A stretch of 64,000 nt of DNA from Trochalopteron elliotii (lineage: Eukaryota; Chordata; Aves; Passeriformes; Leiothrichidae): positions 1,099,318 to 1,163,317 of the forward strand of contig JANPWX010000247.1 in assembly GCA_024734555.1 (NCBI GenBank), read 5' to 3'. How positions within the stretch are numbered: the stretch's first letter is position 1; every line of letters begins with the position of its first letter. Positions 44,364 to 58,463 of this stretch are shown one piece after another. Made by a program: the position numbers and the translations under genes. The notes under the pieces were generated by a model. The model made no database searches, was not told where the DNA came from, and saw nothing but the letters and a program-made list of their open reading frames with translations.

Positions 44364-47300
44364 AAAAGTCAACCCAAATCCTTCCCTGTCTTGCCAAAGT
44401 ACTTTTGTATTTTTCAGACTGAATTCTTCCTGGTGATCTTTCTATTAGTTTCATCTATTTCTGTAGCTCTGGGAACACAACTATTTTATAATGTGCAACT
44501 GTAAAACGACAGAGTGGAGTTTTATGTTGGAGACTTGGCAAATCAAGATTTACTTTTGTATAATTTTAAAATTTAACCACTTTCCCATCAACTAATCAGT
44601 TTTGCGAATTCCCTTGGGATCTGAAACCTAAATCTTTTTAGCTCATATCTGACAGCCTGGAATAAAAACATTGCAATTGCAGCTTACTGTCGTTTACACT
44701 CCATGAAACAAACACGAAATGAGTGTAAAATTGATTGGGAAACAGTGTTCAGACAACAGTAGGTGCAGACCAATAGTTTTGTTTCAAATAGGAAGAAAGT
44801 ATCGACTGGGTTTTGCAAAAACACTGGGTCTGTGTTTTTATTACTAACTTGGATAATGGAATACAGGATATAATTTTAGGTCTGAAGATGATTCTAGCCA
44901 GTCAGGTGGCAAAGATGCTGAAGGACTAGGATTTGAGCCAATATGGATATAGGAAAGAGATCTGAAAAAAACCCAGAAGCAATTCAATAACTATCCATGA
45001 AAGATGGTACATCGGAATAACCACCTGCATAACCGGAGGCACTATGGTTTAGGTAACAGTGTTGAAAAAAATAATTTGACATTGATATCACATGAAAAAC
45101 TGAAGATGAATCAACAGTGTTTTAAAATAGCAAGCACCAGTCCATAAATAGGGACAGGATAGGTAGGTAAGATGAGGAAAATGATCATGCTGCTCCATGC
45201 TCTATTAACAAGATATTTTCTTGGTCATTGTATCTCATTTTGAGCACTGTACTTGAAAAGAAAAGTGACCAAGAAATGAAGCACAATCTGGAGCATGGTA
45301 GAGCAATGGTGGAAAATGTCACATAAGGAAGGGGATATTTCTAGCCTGAAATAGCAAAGACTGAGATGAGAATTAAAAAAAACTGTAAAAAATACCTTCC
45401 TTTCAAAATGGAAGGGAATATTCTGTTCTCCATATTCAGCGGGGCTCAAATGCAAATAATGTGCCTCAGCTGTAGCAAGGGAGAGTTCAATTAAGCATCT
45501 GGGAAAATGTTTAAAATTAAGATGCTCTGCAATAGGTTTGCAATAGGTTGCTGGGACAACTGTGAAATCTCTAAAACTGGAAATTCATTAGAAACATGAC
45601 AAAGTTTTCTGTTTTCTTATCATGGGCTGTGGTTTGTGGATTCTAATTCTTGCTATTGCACAGACCTATTACATAGTGCTAAACAAGGACCAAATCTTCT
45701 GCAAATAGGGTGAAACTCTTCTGTAGTTTAGGTTGTTCATGCACTGGGCCTTAAAGCCTGAGGCATCCAAAGAAGGTAAAAGAGCGAAAGGCAGGGATAG
45801 AACAGTGAATCAAGAAGTTAAAATCCTGGCAGATTAAAGGGATCTTTTATTTAGAGATGCTAAAATATCACAACACTTGCTGTTTACCCTTTGCATCTAT
45901 GCTACAATCTGAGGAGGTGTGAGCTCTGTTTGACACCTTCTCAGCTGATGGGGTATTCAGAACTCTCTGTGCTTCGCTTGCTTTTCCTCCTGACTTGCTT
46001 TGTGTGGTATATATACCCTGGTATATTTGGCTAACAGAAGAATTTGATGAACTAAGAAAAAAGATAATGGAAAGGAAAAAAAAGAGGGAGAAGGGTCCTG
46101 CAGGTGTGGACTGAGAGCAGAAAGCTGAGGGAAGGAACAAGCTGACACAAGCAGTCAGCACAGAACAAAATCTACCCTTGCAAAACTGCAGGAATTTTCA
46201 TGGAAAATATATTATTTGTTAGGGTTTTTTTCAGCTGAGGAAATGACTGCTAAACAATTCTTAGAGATAATAATCTGGGTACTTTCAGTTTTAAATTTGT
46301 CTTCTTTACAAGTAGATTATTATTTTGTAGACCAAAAAAAGGGTTCCTGGGCAATGATTTATTGCAGAACACAGCACTGCATGAGTAGAATTAGCATTTG
46401 CACAGTTTGTGGTAAAAGCAAAGCAAAACACTAATCACATTTCTTTGGATTATTTTATAAAGTGAAATTAATTCTTGTGCAAAATGCCAGATAAAGAATC
46501 CAGAAGCAAAGTCTCCATTGATTTCAGTAGAGCAGAATCCATTCTTGAGTGAGAATCCAGCCAAATTCAATGTGTAGAGCCAAAGTGCCATGGGCTACTT
46601 GCCAAAAGAGTAATACCCCTGTCTAGGAGCCTAGGGCAGACAGACTGACCTTTTCAGTCTCTGCCATCTGAAATAAGACTGCCAACAGTAATGATACCTA
46701 GGGATCAAACTACCCATCTGCTATGTATGAGGCTGAGAAAGGCAGCTGTCTGGATGCTATTTACAAAGAAATGTAAACTTAACTTAGAGCTAAGTATTTG
46801 CCCCAGTGCAATAGTTCAGAGGAAGGTCTGTCACTTTCTCTTGGTAGGGGTGTTGTTCATTACTTCACGTAAGAAGGGCACTGTCAGTACACTGTGAACA
46901 GAATGCTGAAGAAGCATCACCCAGCAAGTTACAGATATGTTCACTGAGGTGGGCAGGAATTATACTTTGGAAAAGGGTGACAGGATGGTACCCAGAGGCA
47001 TCTTCCATAGTAAATTATTCTGTGAATCTCTGAACTGGTGGTTCTGGACAGCGTTCTCTCTGTCTAGTTCTGGCCCTGGGCATTAAGTGTAGACCACAGG
47101 ACACCCAGAGGTTAATGGCCACCAACTGCTGCTGCTGCAGCACTAAGGACTCTTCTGAACACTACTCAGTGTCTCTCTGGCCATGGCAGAGATGAGAACA
47201 ATGATGATTCCAGCCTTTTGAATGCTGAAAAACTTAAAACAGCACCCACTGCTCAGATCATCAGCTCATTGCCTCATTTAAACAGATGAACAAATACAAC

Positions 47301-49613
47301 TTTAAAGTTCTTTAATTTGAGCTGTGACTACTCACTAATAAGACCAAACCTCTTTGGTGAGCTGGAGAAATTACTGTGAGGTAAACTTGAGTTAGGATAA
47401 AGAGGAGGATTTCTGCAGCTCCAAGCAACACATGTAAAGGTTATGTAAGGTCATTTTCATTTTTCTTCACGGCCATCATTTTTTAAAGATATCAAAAAGC
47501 AAGGTTAAGTTTTCTCAGATAAGACAAACAGAAAACACAGACAGTGTTCTATGGCTTTAAAAGGGGGAATAGCTTTGAAAACCATTTGGAAAGATAACAT
47601 TTGTGAAAACTAAGCCAATCTTGCCCCTGTGGGAGCTTCTGCATGTACCTAATAGAAAATCCATTTGAGTGCAGAAATTGCACCGTTGCTTGGAAAGAGT
47701 TGATTCTGCCTTTCATCAAACTTCCCCTTTATAGAAAGCTAGGCAACCTGTGGAAAATGATATTTCATTTAAAACTTATCTCATCATTGTGCCTTTCAAA
47801 ACCTTTGCGAATTTATATTTATTCAATTATCACAAATAATTTCAAATAATGACAACTGAAGGCACGTATTAGAGTGAAACTGTAGAAAAACAAAATATAA
47901 CATAATGTTTGTTGTTTTTAGACTTACTTATGGTCTTAAAAGTCTGCAGTGATATGTTTTTTGTCTCGTTTGACATAAAACAGCTCTATAAGCACAGACT
48001 ATATAAAAAAGCTTCTGACTACTTGGACATGAACCGTCAATCTTTGTGTTCACAGTTTCTCTTAAATCTAATAAGAAATAAGGTGGTCCACCTTGATGAG
48101 CGATGGCTTTAATTTTCCTAGTGAAATGTGACCTTTCAAGCAATAGGCAGAGTATTGTGTAGATATTGTTACCAATAGATGTTTGAAAAATACGGAGTAG
48201 GGAAGGGATTGTATTCTTATTTCCTGGATTAAGCAGAAAACTACTGTAAACATTCTCAAACAGACACACTGTATTTGTGTATTTGGCAGTATTTTCTGCC
48301 CAGAGGAAAGAAAACACTTGGTGATTCTCCACAGCTAGTACATGAAATTAGATAAAGTAATTTTACTACTTCTTGAAGAATCTAAGAAAGTGCTGTGTTA
48401 GCCCAGTGTTAATAGCCTAAATTAAAAACCAGAAGATTCCAACTGTATTGCTTGGAAATGCTGAGCCTTCTCTAAGCTAAGGCTCTCTGAGCTTCTGTTC
48501 CCAGCATGGGGACATCAGAGGGTCACACACACAGTTCCACTTCCACAGCTGTTGGAGAGGAGTCATCCAAACTACTTAATATCCTCCACCTCCAGAGAAA
48601 CTTTATTCAAATATAGTGTTAATCAAGAAGCTCTTTTCCCAACCTGACCTCTTTCTCTTGATCAGTTCTGTCGGACAAATGGAGCTGGTTCATTTTTTAT
48701 GCCTATCTCAACCCTCTCTTTGTTCTTCAGTTTGTAAATGTGTCAAATATAATTAAAACTGACAGGGGCCAAGATTAAATCAAACAAAATGTAAACATTG
48801 TTTCTGTTATTTGCTTGATGCAAAACTTTCACCATAAAATGCTTTTAGATAAATTAATTCAGCTGTTAGAGTGCTGCAGCACTGAAGCTTTGCTCCAACT
48901 GTTTGAACTTTTCCAGGGACACTGTCAGGTCATCTTACATTCAAAACCTAATAATATGGCTGGGGTTCTGAAATTGCCTAAGGGAATGCAGGTACTGACT
49001 TCTACTGAAAGTCGTTGTGTGGTGAGAAGTTAATTGACTTCCAGTAGGAATTAAATGCCTTTGAAGAGTCTATTCATGTCCTTGCAAAAAGAGGCCCATG
49101 TCCTTCATGGAGATAAATGAATGTAACTGCTTTCACACCTACCTACCAGCAAAGTGCCCGATGCAAACATTTTACAAAACCTAAACTAGCAAGAAAACCC
49201 TAAGAGCTACCTCTACTTTTATTTGATTGTATTTTGGTTAGCACTAGATATTACCTTTCAATGTAAAATAATTATACTGTTCAATAATGTTATTATTAAG
49301 TTGTGGCATAACTATAAGGTTAAATTTCAGCAGATTACTCCACTAAGGACTTTCGGTTTCAACCTGGCAGGCTGCAGCCTGCAGTTTAACCCACTGATTT
49401 TAGTGGTACTCCTGACTTTTTAAAGTGTAGATTGAGAATCTCAATGTGTCCAAGGTTTTCCCCCAAGCATTTCTGTCTTAAAAACCTCACTCCCTTATTT
49501 CAATAGCCACCATGAAAATTCATGGCAGACAGTAGAGGAACTCAGTACTTTTGAAAACAGGTTTCTGTCTTGGTGACTGAGATTTTAGTGTTAAGCAATA
49601 CGGCATTTGTTTT
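44364..49613. other. Intergenic, nothing recognised
   Basis: AT-rich DNA with short random open frames only. A minor 11-bp duplication (GCAATAGGTTT/G) occurs near 45530-45550. Confidence 0.5.
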
Positions 49614-49649
49614 TTTACACAGCTTTGAAAATTTACACAGCTTTGAAAA
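49614..49649 (+). repeat. Perfect 18-bp tandem duplication
   Basis: TTTACACAGCTTTGAAAA occurs twice in direct succession without mismatch (49614-49631 and 49632-49649), consistent with recent replication slippage. Confidence 0.97.
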
Positions 49650-50742
49650 TAGATCCCTGACTATCTCCTATAATTCCTCATGGCAACTTTAAAAAGTAAT
49701 GCAAGAAATGTGATGTTATCTGTATTTTTAGTGTAATTTACTTTTCACACAGGATGGGCATTTGTCACTCCTGTGTTAAATTCTGCACTTTCTTTGGTAT
49801 GTGTACATTTGTATCTCAACTTGTTTTGCAAATTTAATATCTTGATACTACATTATGAACAGAGCTTTTGGGGATTTCTCTCTTCAATGCCTTTAGAAAA
49901 ACAACTGCCATGGTACTATGGGACTGTAGTCAGAAATTTCTCTCACTGATCTTAAAAGTCTTTATTTATCCGCAGATATTCTCTAAGAATTGTACAGTCT
50001 CCTTGACAAAGTTACCTCATTCAGTGCTGAGTGTGGCTGCCGTAAGGGGAACTCAATGACAAAGTCAGAAGTCTCTTAGGGACAGGATGACATCATGGTA
50101 CAAGATGGCACAGGGACAGAACAGGCTGATTTTTCATCTCTGGTAATTGACACCTGAATAGAGACGATTATTGCAGCTATTCCCTCCTTATCTTCAGTGG
50201 ATGTGAAATCCAGCCACAGAACCAGTGGAGAGACCTTGCACTGAGCAGACTTGAGTCATGAGGAAAGCAGTGCCTGAGTGGGCAGAAAGTCAGGGCTGAT
50301 CAAAGAAAACAGAGCTGGTGTACACCAAAGATCTCTAACAGCCTTGTCAAGTCGCTTTGATAAAGACTATTTATTAGTCCCTTGCTTTCATAGCCACAGA
50401 TGTTTTCAGACCTATTGAAAATAGCTGACAAAGATTCCTCTGTGGTGATGAGAAACCAAGGCTGGTAACCAGAAAGAATGGAACAGAGAGCACAACTGTT
50501 TCATGTCTTGAAACCATCTGAAGACCCTCTTAATGTTTGCTGAAGCAATGGGTTAAGTCCTGTACTATTTCTGCTGGTTTGCAGAGGAATGTATTGGTAA
50601 CAATGAGATCTTAGGGTTACAGGCAGTGAACAGAGGTGTTTCTGAATCAATTTGGAAAGAAGGCTTCAGAGCAGTACTTCTCTGTTTTTATAGCCAAGTA
50701 TTTTTATTCAGTGAGATTGAGACAAAGAAGGCCTTGGGGTTG
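49650..50742. other. Intergenic, nothing recognised
   Basis: No gene, repeat family or regulatory motif that I can support. Confidence 0.5.
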
Positions 50743-50830
50743 AAAAAAAAAAACCAGCACCAAAAAACCCCAACCAACCAACCAACCAACCAACAAAAAA
50801 AAACCACACCAACAAAAAATCCCCCAAAAC
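50743..50830 (+). repeat. A/C-rich simple repeat with (AACC)n core
   Basis: A tract of A runs and C runs around several perfect CCAA units near 50770-50792. It is an ordinary microsatellite-like low-complexity region. Confidence 0.9.
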
Positions 50831-52121
50831 TTATTTTGTCACAGAAGTTAGGGTTTGGAAGCTGATTCAGATTTTATATGGATGCAAATATGAAGGGATA
50901 CTGTTAAGGCTATTCCATTGCTGCACAGATGAGTTGACAGAGATCAGAATTTGTGCTGATGACTTCAGCTTGAATCTTTCCTTTTAACTAAGAACAGCAG
51001 GATTTGACTTTAAAACAGGATTTTAACCCCTAATAATGTCAAAAGAGCTTGTTTTCACTAGTTAAGTACATTTGTTGGATATCTGGGGTTACCATTTCAT
51101 ATGAAAGGATTCCAAGCTTTTCTTTTCAAATTCAAATATTGATAAAATGAGTATAAAAATGTTATTCTACAATATTAGAAGCCTAGGTAAAAAAACTTCA
51201 AGCCAGAATGAAGAAAAAGGCTATAATATTAATTCCTAATACAAATTAAACTGAAGAGGCTATCTGCATTGTTTTATATGAGAGAACAACATAATGATGT
51301 TGCAGTATTCTGAAAGGCTTTCCAGCTGCGAGAAAACATTTAGTCCTGATGCCTACACTATTCTTTCCAGGGGATGGGGTCCTTTGTGACCAATTCCGCT
51401 TATTTACACTCTCATATATTGTTTAGCTTTACTGTGCTGCATGTTTAATGGAGAATCAGGAATTCGGCCCAGTCTTCCTTAAATTCTTGCAAGATTTTAT
51501 GTTAATTTAATCCCTTATTTCTCTAGCTACCTAATACAAAGGATGATATCACTGTCATTAAAGATCACTTCTTTTCCTGTTTTCATGATCATCTCACTGT
51601 TATTATTCTTCTCATTGAAATTTCCTTTTTAGTCATAATGAACACTCAGAGCATTTCATTGAGAAAAACAAGGAATTAAAACACTTTCTATTTCCCTAAT
51701 CAAGACCCTGTCATTATTATCACTGAAAGCCAGAGAAACAGATGAAGAATGACAGTTACACAAAAGAGAAAAAGGACACTGCCAAAGTGATTCTGTGATC
51801 ACAGTCATTATAAATAACACTCTGGATGCTGGCATGGCAATCTGATTGCATACTAAAGCCTGTTGTGTAAACTCAGTTACTAGTTGCATTACACAATGCT
51901 GATGCTTCAGTCACAAATGAGGCAAATATGAACAGAAATTTGGAAAGTCTTTGATTCCTATTGTGGAATAATTAATACCACTCATCTGTATGTCAATTTT
52001 CAATTTAATATGACATTTTTGAAACAGAAAGCCACAGTCATTCAATTCTAGAAGAAAAAGTATTCTTGGAAAAGAATCATGTTTTGCAAATGAAGAAAAG
52101 AAAACAAAAGTAGGATAAATT
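50831..52121. other. Intergenic DNA downstream of KCNK13
   Basis: AT-rich sequence with no gene recognised. The KCNK13 3' UTR could extend into it if the first polyadenylation signal is not used. Confidence 0.45.
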
Positions 52122-52127
52122 TTTATT
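52122..52127 (-). terminator. KCNK13: Candidate KCNK13 polyadenylation signal AATAAA
   Basis: It is the first canonical AATAAA on the minus strand after the KCNK13 stop codon, about 605 bp downstream. Length and context are plausible for a 3' UTR, but no cleavage site can be shown from sequence alone. Confidence 0.4.
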
Positions 52128-52732
52128 CTATCACTTTTGACAGTATCCTCTTATAGGAAAGACTAAATAAATTCTAAAGGCAAAATTATCTTCCCATTCA
52201 CATTACAATAGCTCCAGAATATACCTACCAACTTTCATACTATTTTCCATTAAATTAGATCTGCAATATCATAAAGGCTGATTCATCTTTTGGTCTCAGA
52301 TAAGTCACTTCCAGGAAACAGACATGATGAGAGTACGACAGAAAGCTTCAAACAATCTCTGAATTAAGAATGTGTTCAGTAGACACACTTGGTTTCTTCC
52401 CATCCCACAGATTTCTTATCCTGAAATCTGTGTGTCACATAATGGATGAGAACAGGACATGGAAATTTTATCTGAAGGCTAAATTAAAACCTTCCTGCAG
52501 TAACCTGCTTGAGGAGCAGAATGATGGAGAAGAAGGAAGGCTGGGACTGGTACAATGCAAAAACATTAAGTGACAACCCCCCAAAAAAGTCAAGAGGCCT
52601 TCCATCAGGAGGTATGCTCTTCACGTCATCCCGCCCTCTGGTGGTGCTCTCTCCCTAGTTATTTCACTTCATTCAGGTTTCAATACCTGTTGAAATGCTT
52701 CACACTGTTTCATTGTTATTATTATTACTATT

Positions 52733-53625
52733 TTACCTATCCACACTTGTCTCTGCTAGTCTGTTATTCATAATTGCTAGGGCTCCAACCCCACCAGAGA
52801 ATCCATTTTGCTTTGAATTGGAGCTCATTTGCCTTGGATACCCATTAGCAGTTTCTGACAGCTGTTTCTGCATGATGGCCAGGGAGACTTTATTGGAGGC
52901 CAGGAAGTCTTTCATGGAGATCATCTCTCCTGACAGACGGCGTCCATCTGTGTCACTCTCGTTGACGGCGTCGGTCTCGATGGAGATGTTTCCCCGGCTG
53001 CGCACATTTCCTGGCATTACCACATTCCTCCGTGAACGGAATAATCTTCTTTGGCATCTCTGGCAGCACTTGCAGGCCAACTTCTTTAATATCCAGTTTA
53101 TGGACTGCTTGATGACAATAGAGATCACATTAAATAAGGAATAGATGCAGCACACCCCCATGAGTATGAAGACAAAGTTGCCAAAGCGGTAAAGGCCTTG
53201 GCTCTCATACCTGATGTTCTGGCTACTGACCAGATCACCAAAACCAATGGTGCTGAAGGCCACAAAGCAGAAGTAAAGTGAGTCAAAGTAACTCCACCCT
53301 TCAATTGGTGTGTACATTGCAGAGGCACAGCAGGAAATTATGAGGGATGCTACACATAAAATCAGCATAACATAGTACACAGAGGGCTTCCAGCCCGCCA
53401 GGCTGTCCACCTCAGAGGTCCCCGAGCCCCGCCGGCCATCGTGAGGGAGAACCCCTTTCCTCCTCAGCTGTCTTTCGTGGCAGGACTTCATGATGTAAGC
53501 TATGACAGTGATCAAGCGCTCCAGGAACAGGTTAAAGAACAAAATGGTCCCTGCACATCCTATAAGGCCATAAAATATCAGAAAAATTTTGCCTCCAACG
53601 GTGGCTGGGGTGGTCATACCAAATC
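52733..53625 (-). CDS. KCNK13: KCNK13 (THIK-1, K2P13.1) potassium channel, last coding exon
   Basis: Two-pore-domain background K+ channel of the plasma membrane; in mammals it sets resting potential, notably in microglia, and is inhibited by halothane. The exon begins after acceptor TTTTTTGTCTTCCAG, splitting the first glycine of the pore-1 GFG filter (phase 1), and runs 296 residues to TAA. Visible in order: pore-1 exit FGMTTPATVGG, TM2 (exon residues about 12-44), a cytosolic loop ending EVDSLAGW, TM3 (about 82-103), pore 2 with filter TIGFG (125-129), TM4 (about 148-172), a Cys/Arg-rich segment (CKCCQRCQRRLFRSRR), and the conserved tail GRRLSGEMISMKDFL ... AIMNNRLAETS. Length matches the family: about 112 residues should come from exon 1 beyond base 64000. 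No break is seen. Confidence 0.97.
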
Positions 53626-56600
53626 CTGGAAGACAAAAAAGAACAGTTGAAAAAAATAAACCTGTAGGTACCATGTTAGGACTTTTCAACACGTGCAAGA
53701 CCAATGAACTGGTAGCAAATCCTTGTGGTACAGCTCATCTTTGAGAAAAAAATACATTCTCCGCAGATGTTACCCACTTGTGCTTGACTATGTCTGAGCT
53801 GTAACGGGAAGGAACACATGCCAGCATTTCCTCCAGAATTACAATGAAACAAAAAGCAGAACAAAACACATGGACAGGAAAAGAGTTTAGAGGAGGTCTG
53901 AATTTTGGTCTGGTTGCTAGGTTCACTCTTTCTCCCTTTGTGCTTTGGATTGCTTCCAGGCTTTGGGATTATCATAGCTGGTTTCTTCTGTCTGATGCTT
54001 TTCTGCATCATGGCATTGTCTCAGGGGTGGGTCTTGCCTTCCAGAGATCCATCTGCACCAAATCTTTGGAACACAAAGTGAAATTTCTCTGAGGCTCACT
54101 TGACTCCTGGTGTTAGCGCAGGTGGCATATCACCCAGCACTCAGCACCCACTGTAGCCTGGCTGTGGAAGCCCAGGCTGGAAGCACACACCAGATGACAT
54201 AGCCCCTGATCATCAGCGCCTCTTGAGTGTCCCAGTAGGAGTTAAAGATGCCCTGCATCTGACTCAGCTGTCTGTCACTCATTATCAATCCCTTTTTAAA
54301 TCAGCATTGCTGAAGGTTTTCTATTTCTCTGTGTCCCACTCCACAGCACAAGTGTTGATGTGGATCTCATCAACAGTGTCCTCTGGTCTGATTCCCTGTC
54401 ATGGGATATCTCAGGCCAGATGTGTTTCAATCCACTCTCAAATATTTCCCATCCTAATGCCCGAAAATAGTAATTTTGTTTTGGTTAAAGCTTTTGATAA
54501 GACAATCTTGCTTTAATAGGTATTACTAAAGAATAAAAAGATGTCCAGAACATCATTGAGCAAACTGGAGTAACACTCATGACAAATCTTTGCTGGTGTT
54601 TTATCAGGATTATTGAACGACTAAACAACAGACCAAGCAAAAACATTTTTGTTGACAGGACAGAAAAATCACAGGAGACACTGGGTATTTTTCTTTCTCT
54701 TTATGACTGTGAGATGCCAATTATGAAACAAAGACATTACGCTCTGAGAAAAAAAGGAAAATATAGTCAGTATGATACACTTGTACTTCAAAGACAAGAT
54801 AAGAGCAATATGAAAAGACGATATTTCCAATAGTGCCAAACTGCACCCCTCTTCCCTTCACTAGCAACCTGCTGCCAGCACAAATTCCTCTCTAACACAG
54901 GTCCTGCCTCACACTGTGAAGTGTCAGCCCTCACCCTCACCCCTGCAGCCCGAGCACCACTATTAACAGCTCTGAGCGTGGGCTCTCCAGGGCCACTGCA
55001 CTTCTGCCTGTATCCACAATCAAACATTAAGTGGTCCTACAGGAGGCCTCAGCCTCCTCATTAAATTTCTGTGCTAGAGAGAGCTGGACTGCAGCTCTGT
55101 GGTGTGGAAAACAACATGACAAGCGACAAACCACAGACAAAATGTTCTTTACTACAAAAAATTTTTCTTGTTGCCTTTGGCACACAAATACTTCCTCTTG
55201 CTTTTCACCCTCCCTTTCTGTTCCATGACTTGATCCCTCTGTAATTCTAGTTTTAATGCTTATTTTTGGTGCAGGCTAGCTTATATGCAAGTCATGACCT
55301 CCACCCTGTGGACAGACACAAAAAAAACAATGGACAAAAGGAATTTCTCTGCAGCTGGTGAGATCTGCCCACAGAAGCCGTGGGGAGGGAAGTGAGGGGT
55401 TGCCATCCTCTGCCCCACCCTGTTCCTTGAAGAAGGGAAGCAGCTGTAGGCTGGGAAGAGATGGAAAGTTAGGGAGCCCCTGGCACAGGATGAACAGTAT
55501 TTAGGGACTGGCAGGCATCTCCTACAGCATAAAGCAAATGCCCTGGAAAGAGAAATGCAGTTAAGGCTCACAAGCCCAGGGCAGTTTTATGCCTTTGGGC
55601 TGCTTCCCACTGGTCCCTCTCAGGATCCTGCTGCTGCCATCACGGCCAGAGCCTGAACTCCTCAGGTTGTTTCTTTAGCTGACTGGATTTTGTTGCTGGG
55701 TTTGTTCTGTGACCCACTAGCAAAGGCTTTACAAAGGCACTCAATAGGCATTCCAGGGAATCATGGTGGACTGTGAATAAATGACTTAGTGAGCAATTAC
55801 AGCACCAATGAGACACATAGAGTACAACAGTGAAAGAGCAAGAAGTTACATTGCAGATTGGGAAAGCAAATAGAGAATGAAATGATGAAATCATACAAAA
55901 GAGGAAATAAAAGCAGTGGCTAACACTTGGAGACTATTTGAAAACACAAAATTGCTTCTTGTAATGAAGAAAAAAAAAGGACACAACTGCAGGAAAAAAA
56001 TGCCTGTGATTTTATGGTATGAGGGAATGCTAGTTTAGTGAATTTTATTTTACAAGTTGGGTGACATTTCTTGAAAGCACTGTCTCAAGTAGCAATTGAG
56101 ATTATAGTTAATCAAGTGGAAATCAGATAATTCTGGCTTGGGAAAACAGAATGTTGAAAAACCACAACAGGTACTAAAAAGTGTTTCAATCAATTTGTTA
56201 GATATGTCTGCAGATATGGCATTGGATTATCACCATTGATAGAAATGCATGACAAATCATAACTTTACAAGCCCAGGCAGCATGAAGGCAGCATTCTTAG
56301 TAAAAATGTCAGGATCCTATTTTGAAATCAGTATAATACTGATTTGCCTGTGTCCCATGATCCATTGACTTCTATAAATTAGTGTGATCTTTCTTAATAT
56401 TCAGCTGAGCTGAGCAAGTACATTCCTTATACTTCAGTTTTCCTCCAAACATTGTGGTGGTTTTTTTTTCACCTATTGTTAAGAATTCTAGGGTTTTTTT
56501 GGTGAATATTCATATTAATTCTGAATTTCTCTGTAGCAGATCTACTTTTTTAGAAGTTGGAAGAAATATAAACTGCAAGTAGAGTCGGCAAAATTTTTCT

Positions 56601-58425
56601 AAACACTGCACACCTCCTATGGGAAACAAATTTTTGGATTTTGTTTTGGCAGCTAAATTTCTATTATGAAGTCTGGTAGTGCAAATCACTCTAAAATTCA
56701 CCTGTATGTTTAAGTTATACATTGTGGACATTCCAAAAGTATACACTTATCTATTAAAAAAAAAAAACTAAAAAGGGAACTCATATTGACAGTATAATAT
56801 AATCATACTTCATTATTTCTTGAAGCAAGTACTGGGTATAAATGGAGAAAAGCAAACAACTGTAATTCTTATCAATACCCAATTTGATAAGAAGGACTAA
56901 GATCCAACAGGAAGTTCTCCTAAAGCAGAATCCTCTGACAGCAAACAGTGAATAAGATCAAGCAATTATTAATCTCAATCTAAACAGTAAAAATCTAACA
57001 CCTGAAATCTAATAAGAGGAAACAGGCATCAACTGCATATTCCAGGCCAATATTAGGTAATTTCATCTTTTCTGTTGCAAACTGCTCCAGTGCTACCAAC
57101 TGTTTTAAGTGTTTCTCATGGGTCATTACCCACACTCATCTCCCTCTGCTTGGTGACACATGGTTTGGCATTTTGTGTTTTAATTCTGGATGTCCTGACA
57201 TTCACAGGTTACATTAATTAAAACTTCAGTTTTCATTTCCTGGTGCACCTGGTGCCATGAAAAAGTATGAGAAATAGATCATCAGTGCTAATCCCTCATG
57301 AATGAAGCTTGGGGCGCCCCATACAGTGTGTGTGTAGGGAGACTGGGACAGACATATAGATTTCACAGTTAATTTTAGATCATGCAATTGGGTCTTTCTA
57401 TTGTTCTGAAAGATACCTCTCTTTTCTGAGAGAAAAATTTCCTCTCTGAATGTGTCCAGTTCACGGCTCCTGCCCTTCCCACAAAGAGGAAGTAGGTAGA
57501 AAGCAGGTGCAACACTGTAGCAGCAACGAGTCATTGTGTTGTTAGAAATACAAATATCAACACAAAACAGCGGTCCAGTTTAGCCTACAATGAGAGCTCT
57601 TTGTGATGTTGTGTTTGTATTCCAAATGTATTTTATATTTATTCCTTTTTCTCTGTTAATTCGGTTTAGACATTCACTGGGGAAATGATGAATTTCCAGT
57701 GAAATAGGCAATGGATAATAATTGAGGTTCATGATAGGTGTGAACCAAACTAAACAGGACAAAGACTTCCAACTGCAGTGAGAAAAAAAAATCAAGAAAA
57801 TAATAATCAGTAAAGAGAAATACAGGAAGTCTTAGATACCTGCCAAGATGCTGACCCTCCTTTTTTCAGATACATTCTGTACTGAACTATGTACATAAGG
57901 ATGTCTTGTGCTTCTAAAAGAGACAGAAAAACAACTCTTAACAGAAGCTGTACTTCAAATACTTCATTGAGAAAATGTCCTATACTTCATGCTGTTCCAA
58001 CAGTGTGCAGACACCAATATTTTGGCAAAATTCACTTCAGCCATGATAACCTCCTCTGCTGCTCTCTGAGCAGGATAGGTACTCCTAACAAAACTACTTC
58101 TGCTGGAGTAATTCTCACCTGTAGAGACTCTTGTAGGAACAGCTAAAGGACTCTCAAATCTTGTCACATTGCTGCCCTCATGACACTGCTAGGTCAGCAA
58201 GCTTGTAAAAGTGTCCTGTTCCAGAAAGGAAGGAGGACATCTTCTCTTCCAGCAAGAGAAGAAAAAGATAGATTTCTGTGAAGACTTCCACTGTATGAGA
58301 GGACACATCAATGGAAGCAGGCATGGTCACAGCTACCTGACGGCAACAAACCTGCACTTAGGTCCAATCTCTGATATTAAAAAATCTCTTTAGTGTCGTT
58401 GATTTTGCTAAGTCTATGCAGAAAA
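53626..58425 (-). other. KCNK13: KCNK13 intron 1, proximal part
   Basis: Intronic sequence upstream of the last exon. No exon encoding the N terminus, TM1 or the first half of pore 1 is found here. No repeat family is recognised in this section. Confidence 0.7.
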
Positions 58426-58463
58426 GCACACACAAACACACACACACACACACACACACACAT
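58426..58463 (+). repeat. (CA)n microsatellite
   Basis: Roughly 18 CA dinucleotides with one AAA interruption, inside KCNK13 intron 1. Probably length-polymorphic. Confidence 0.95.
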
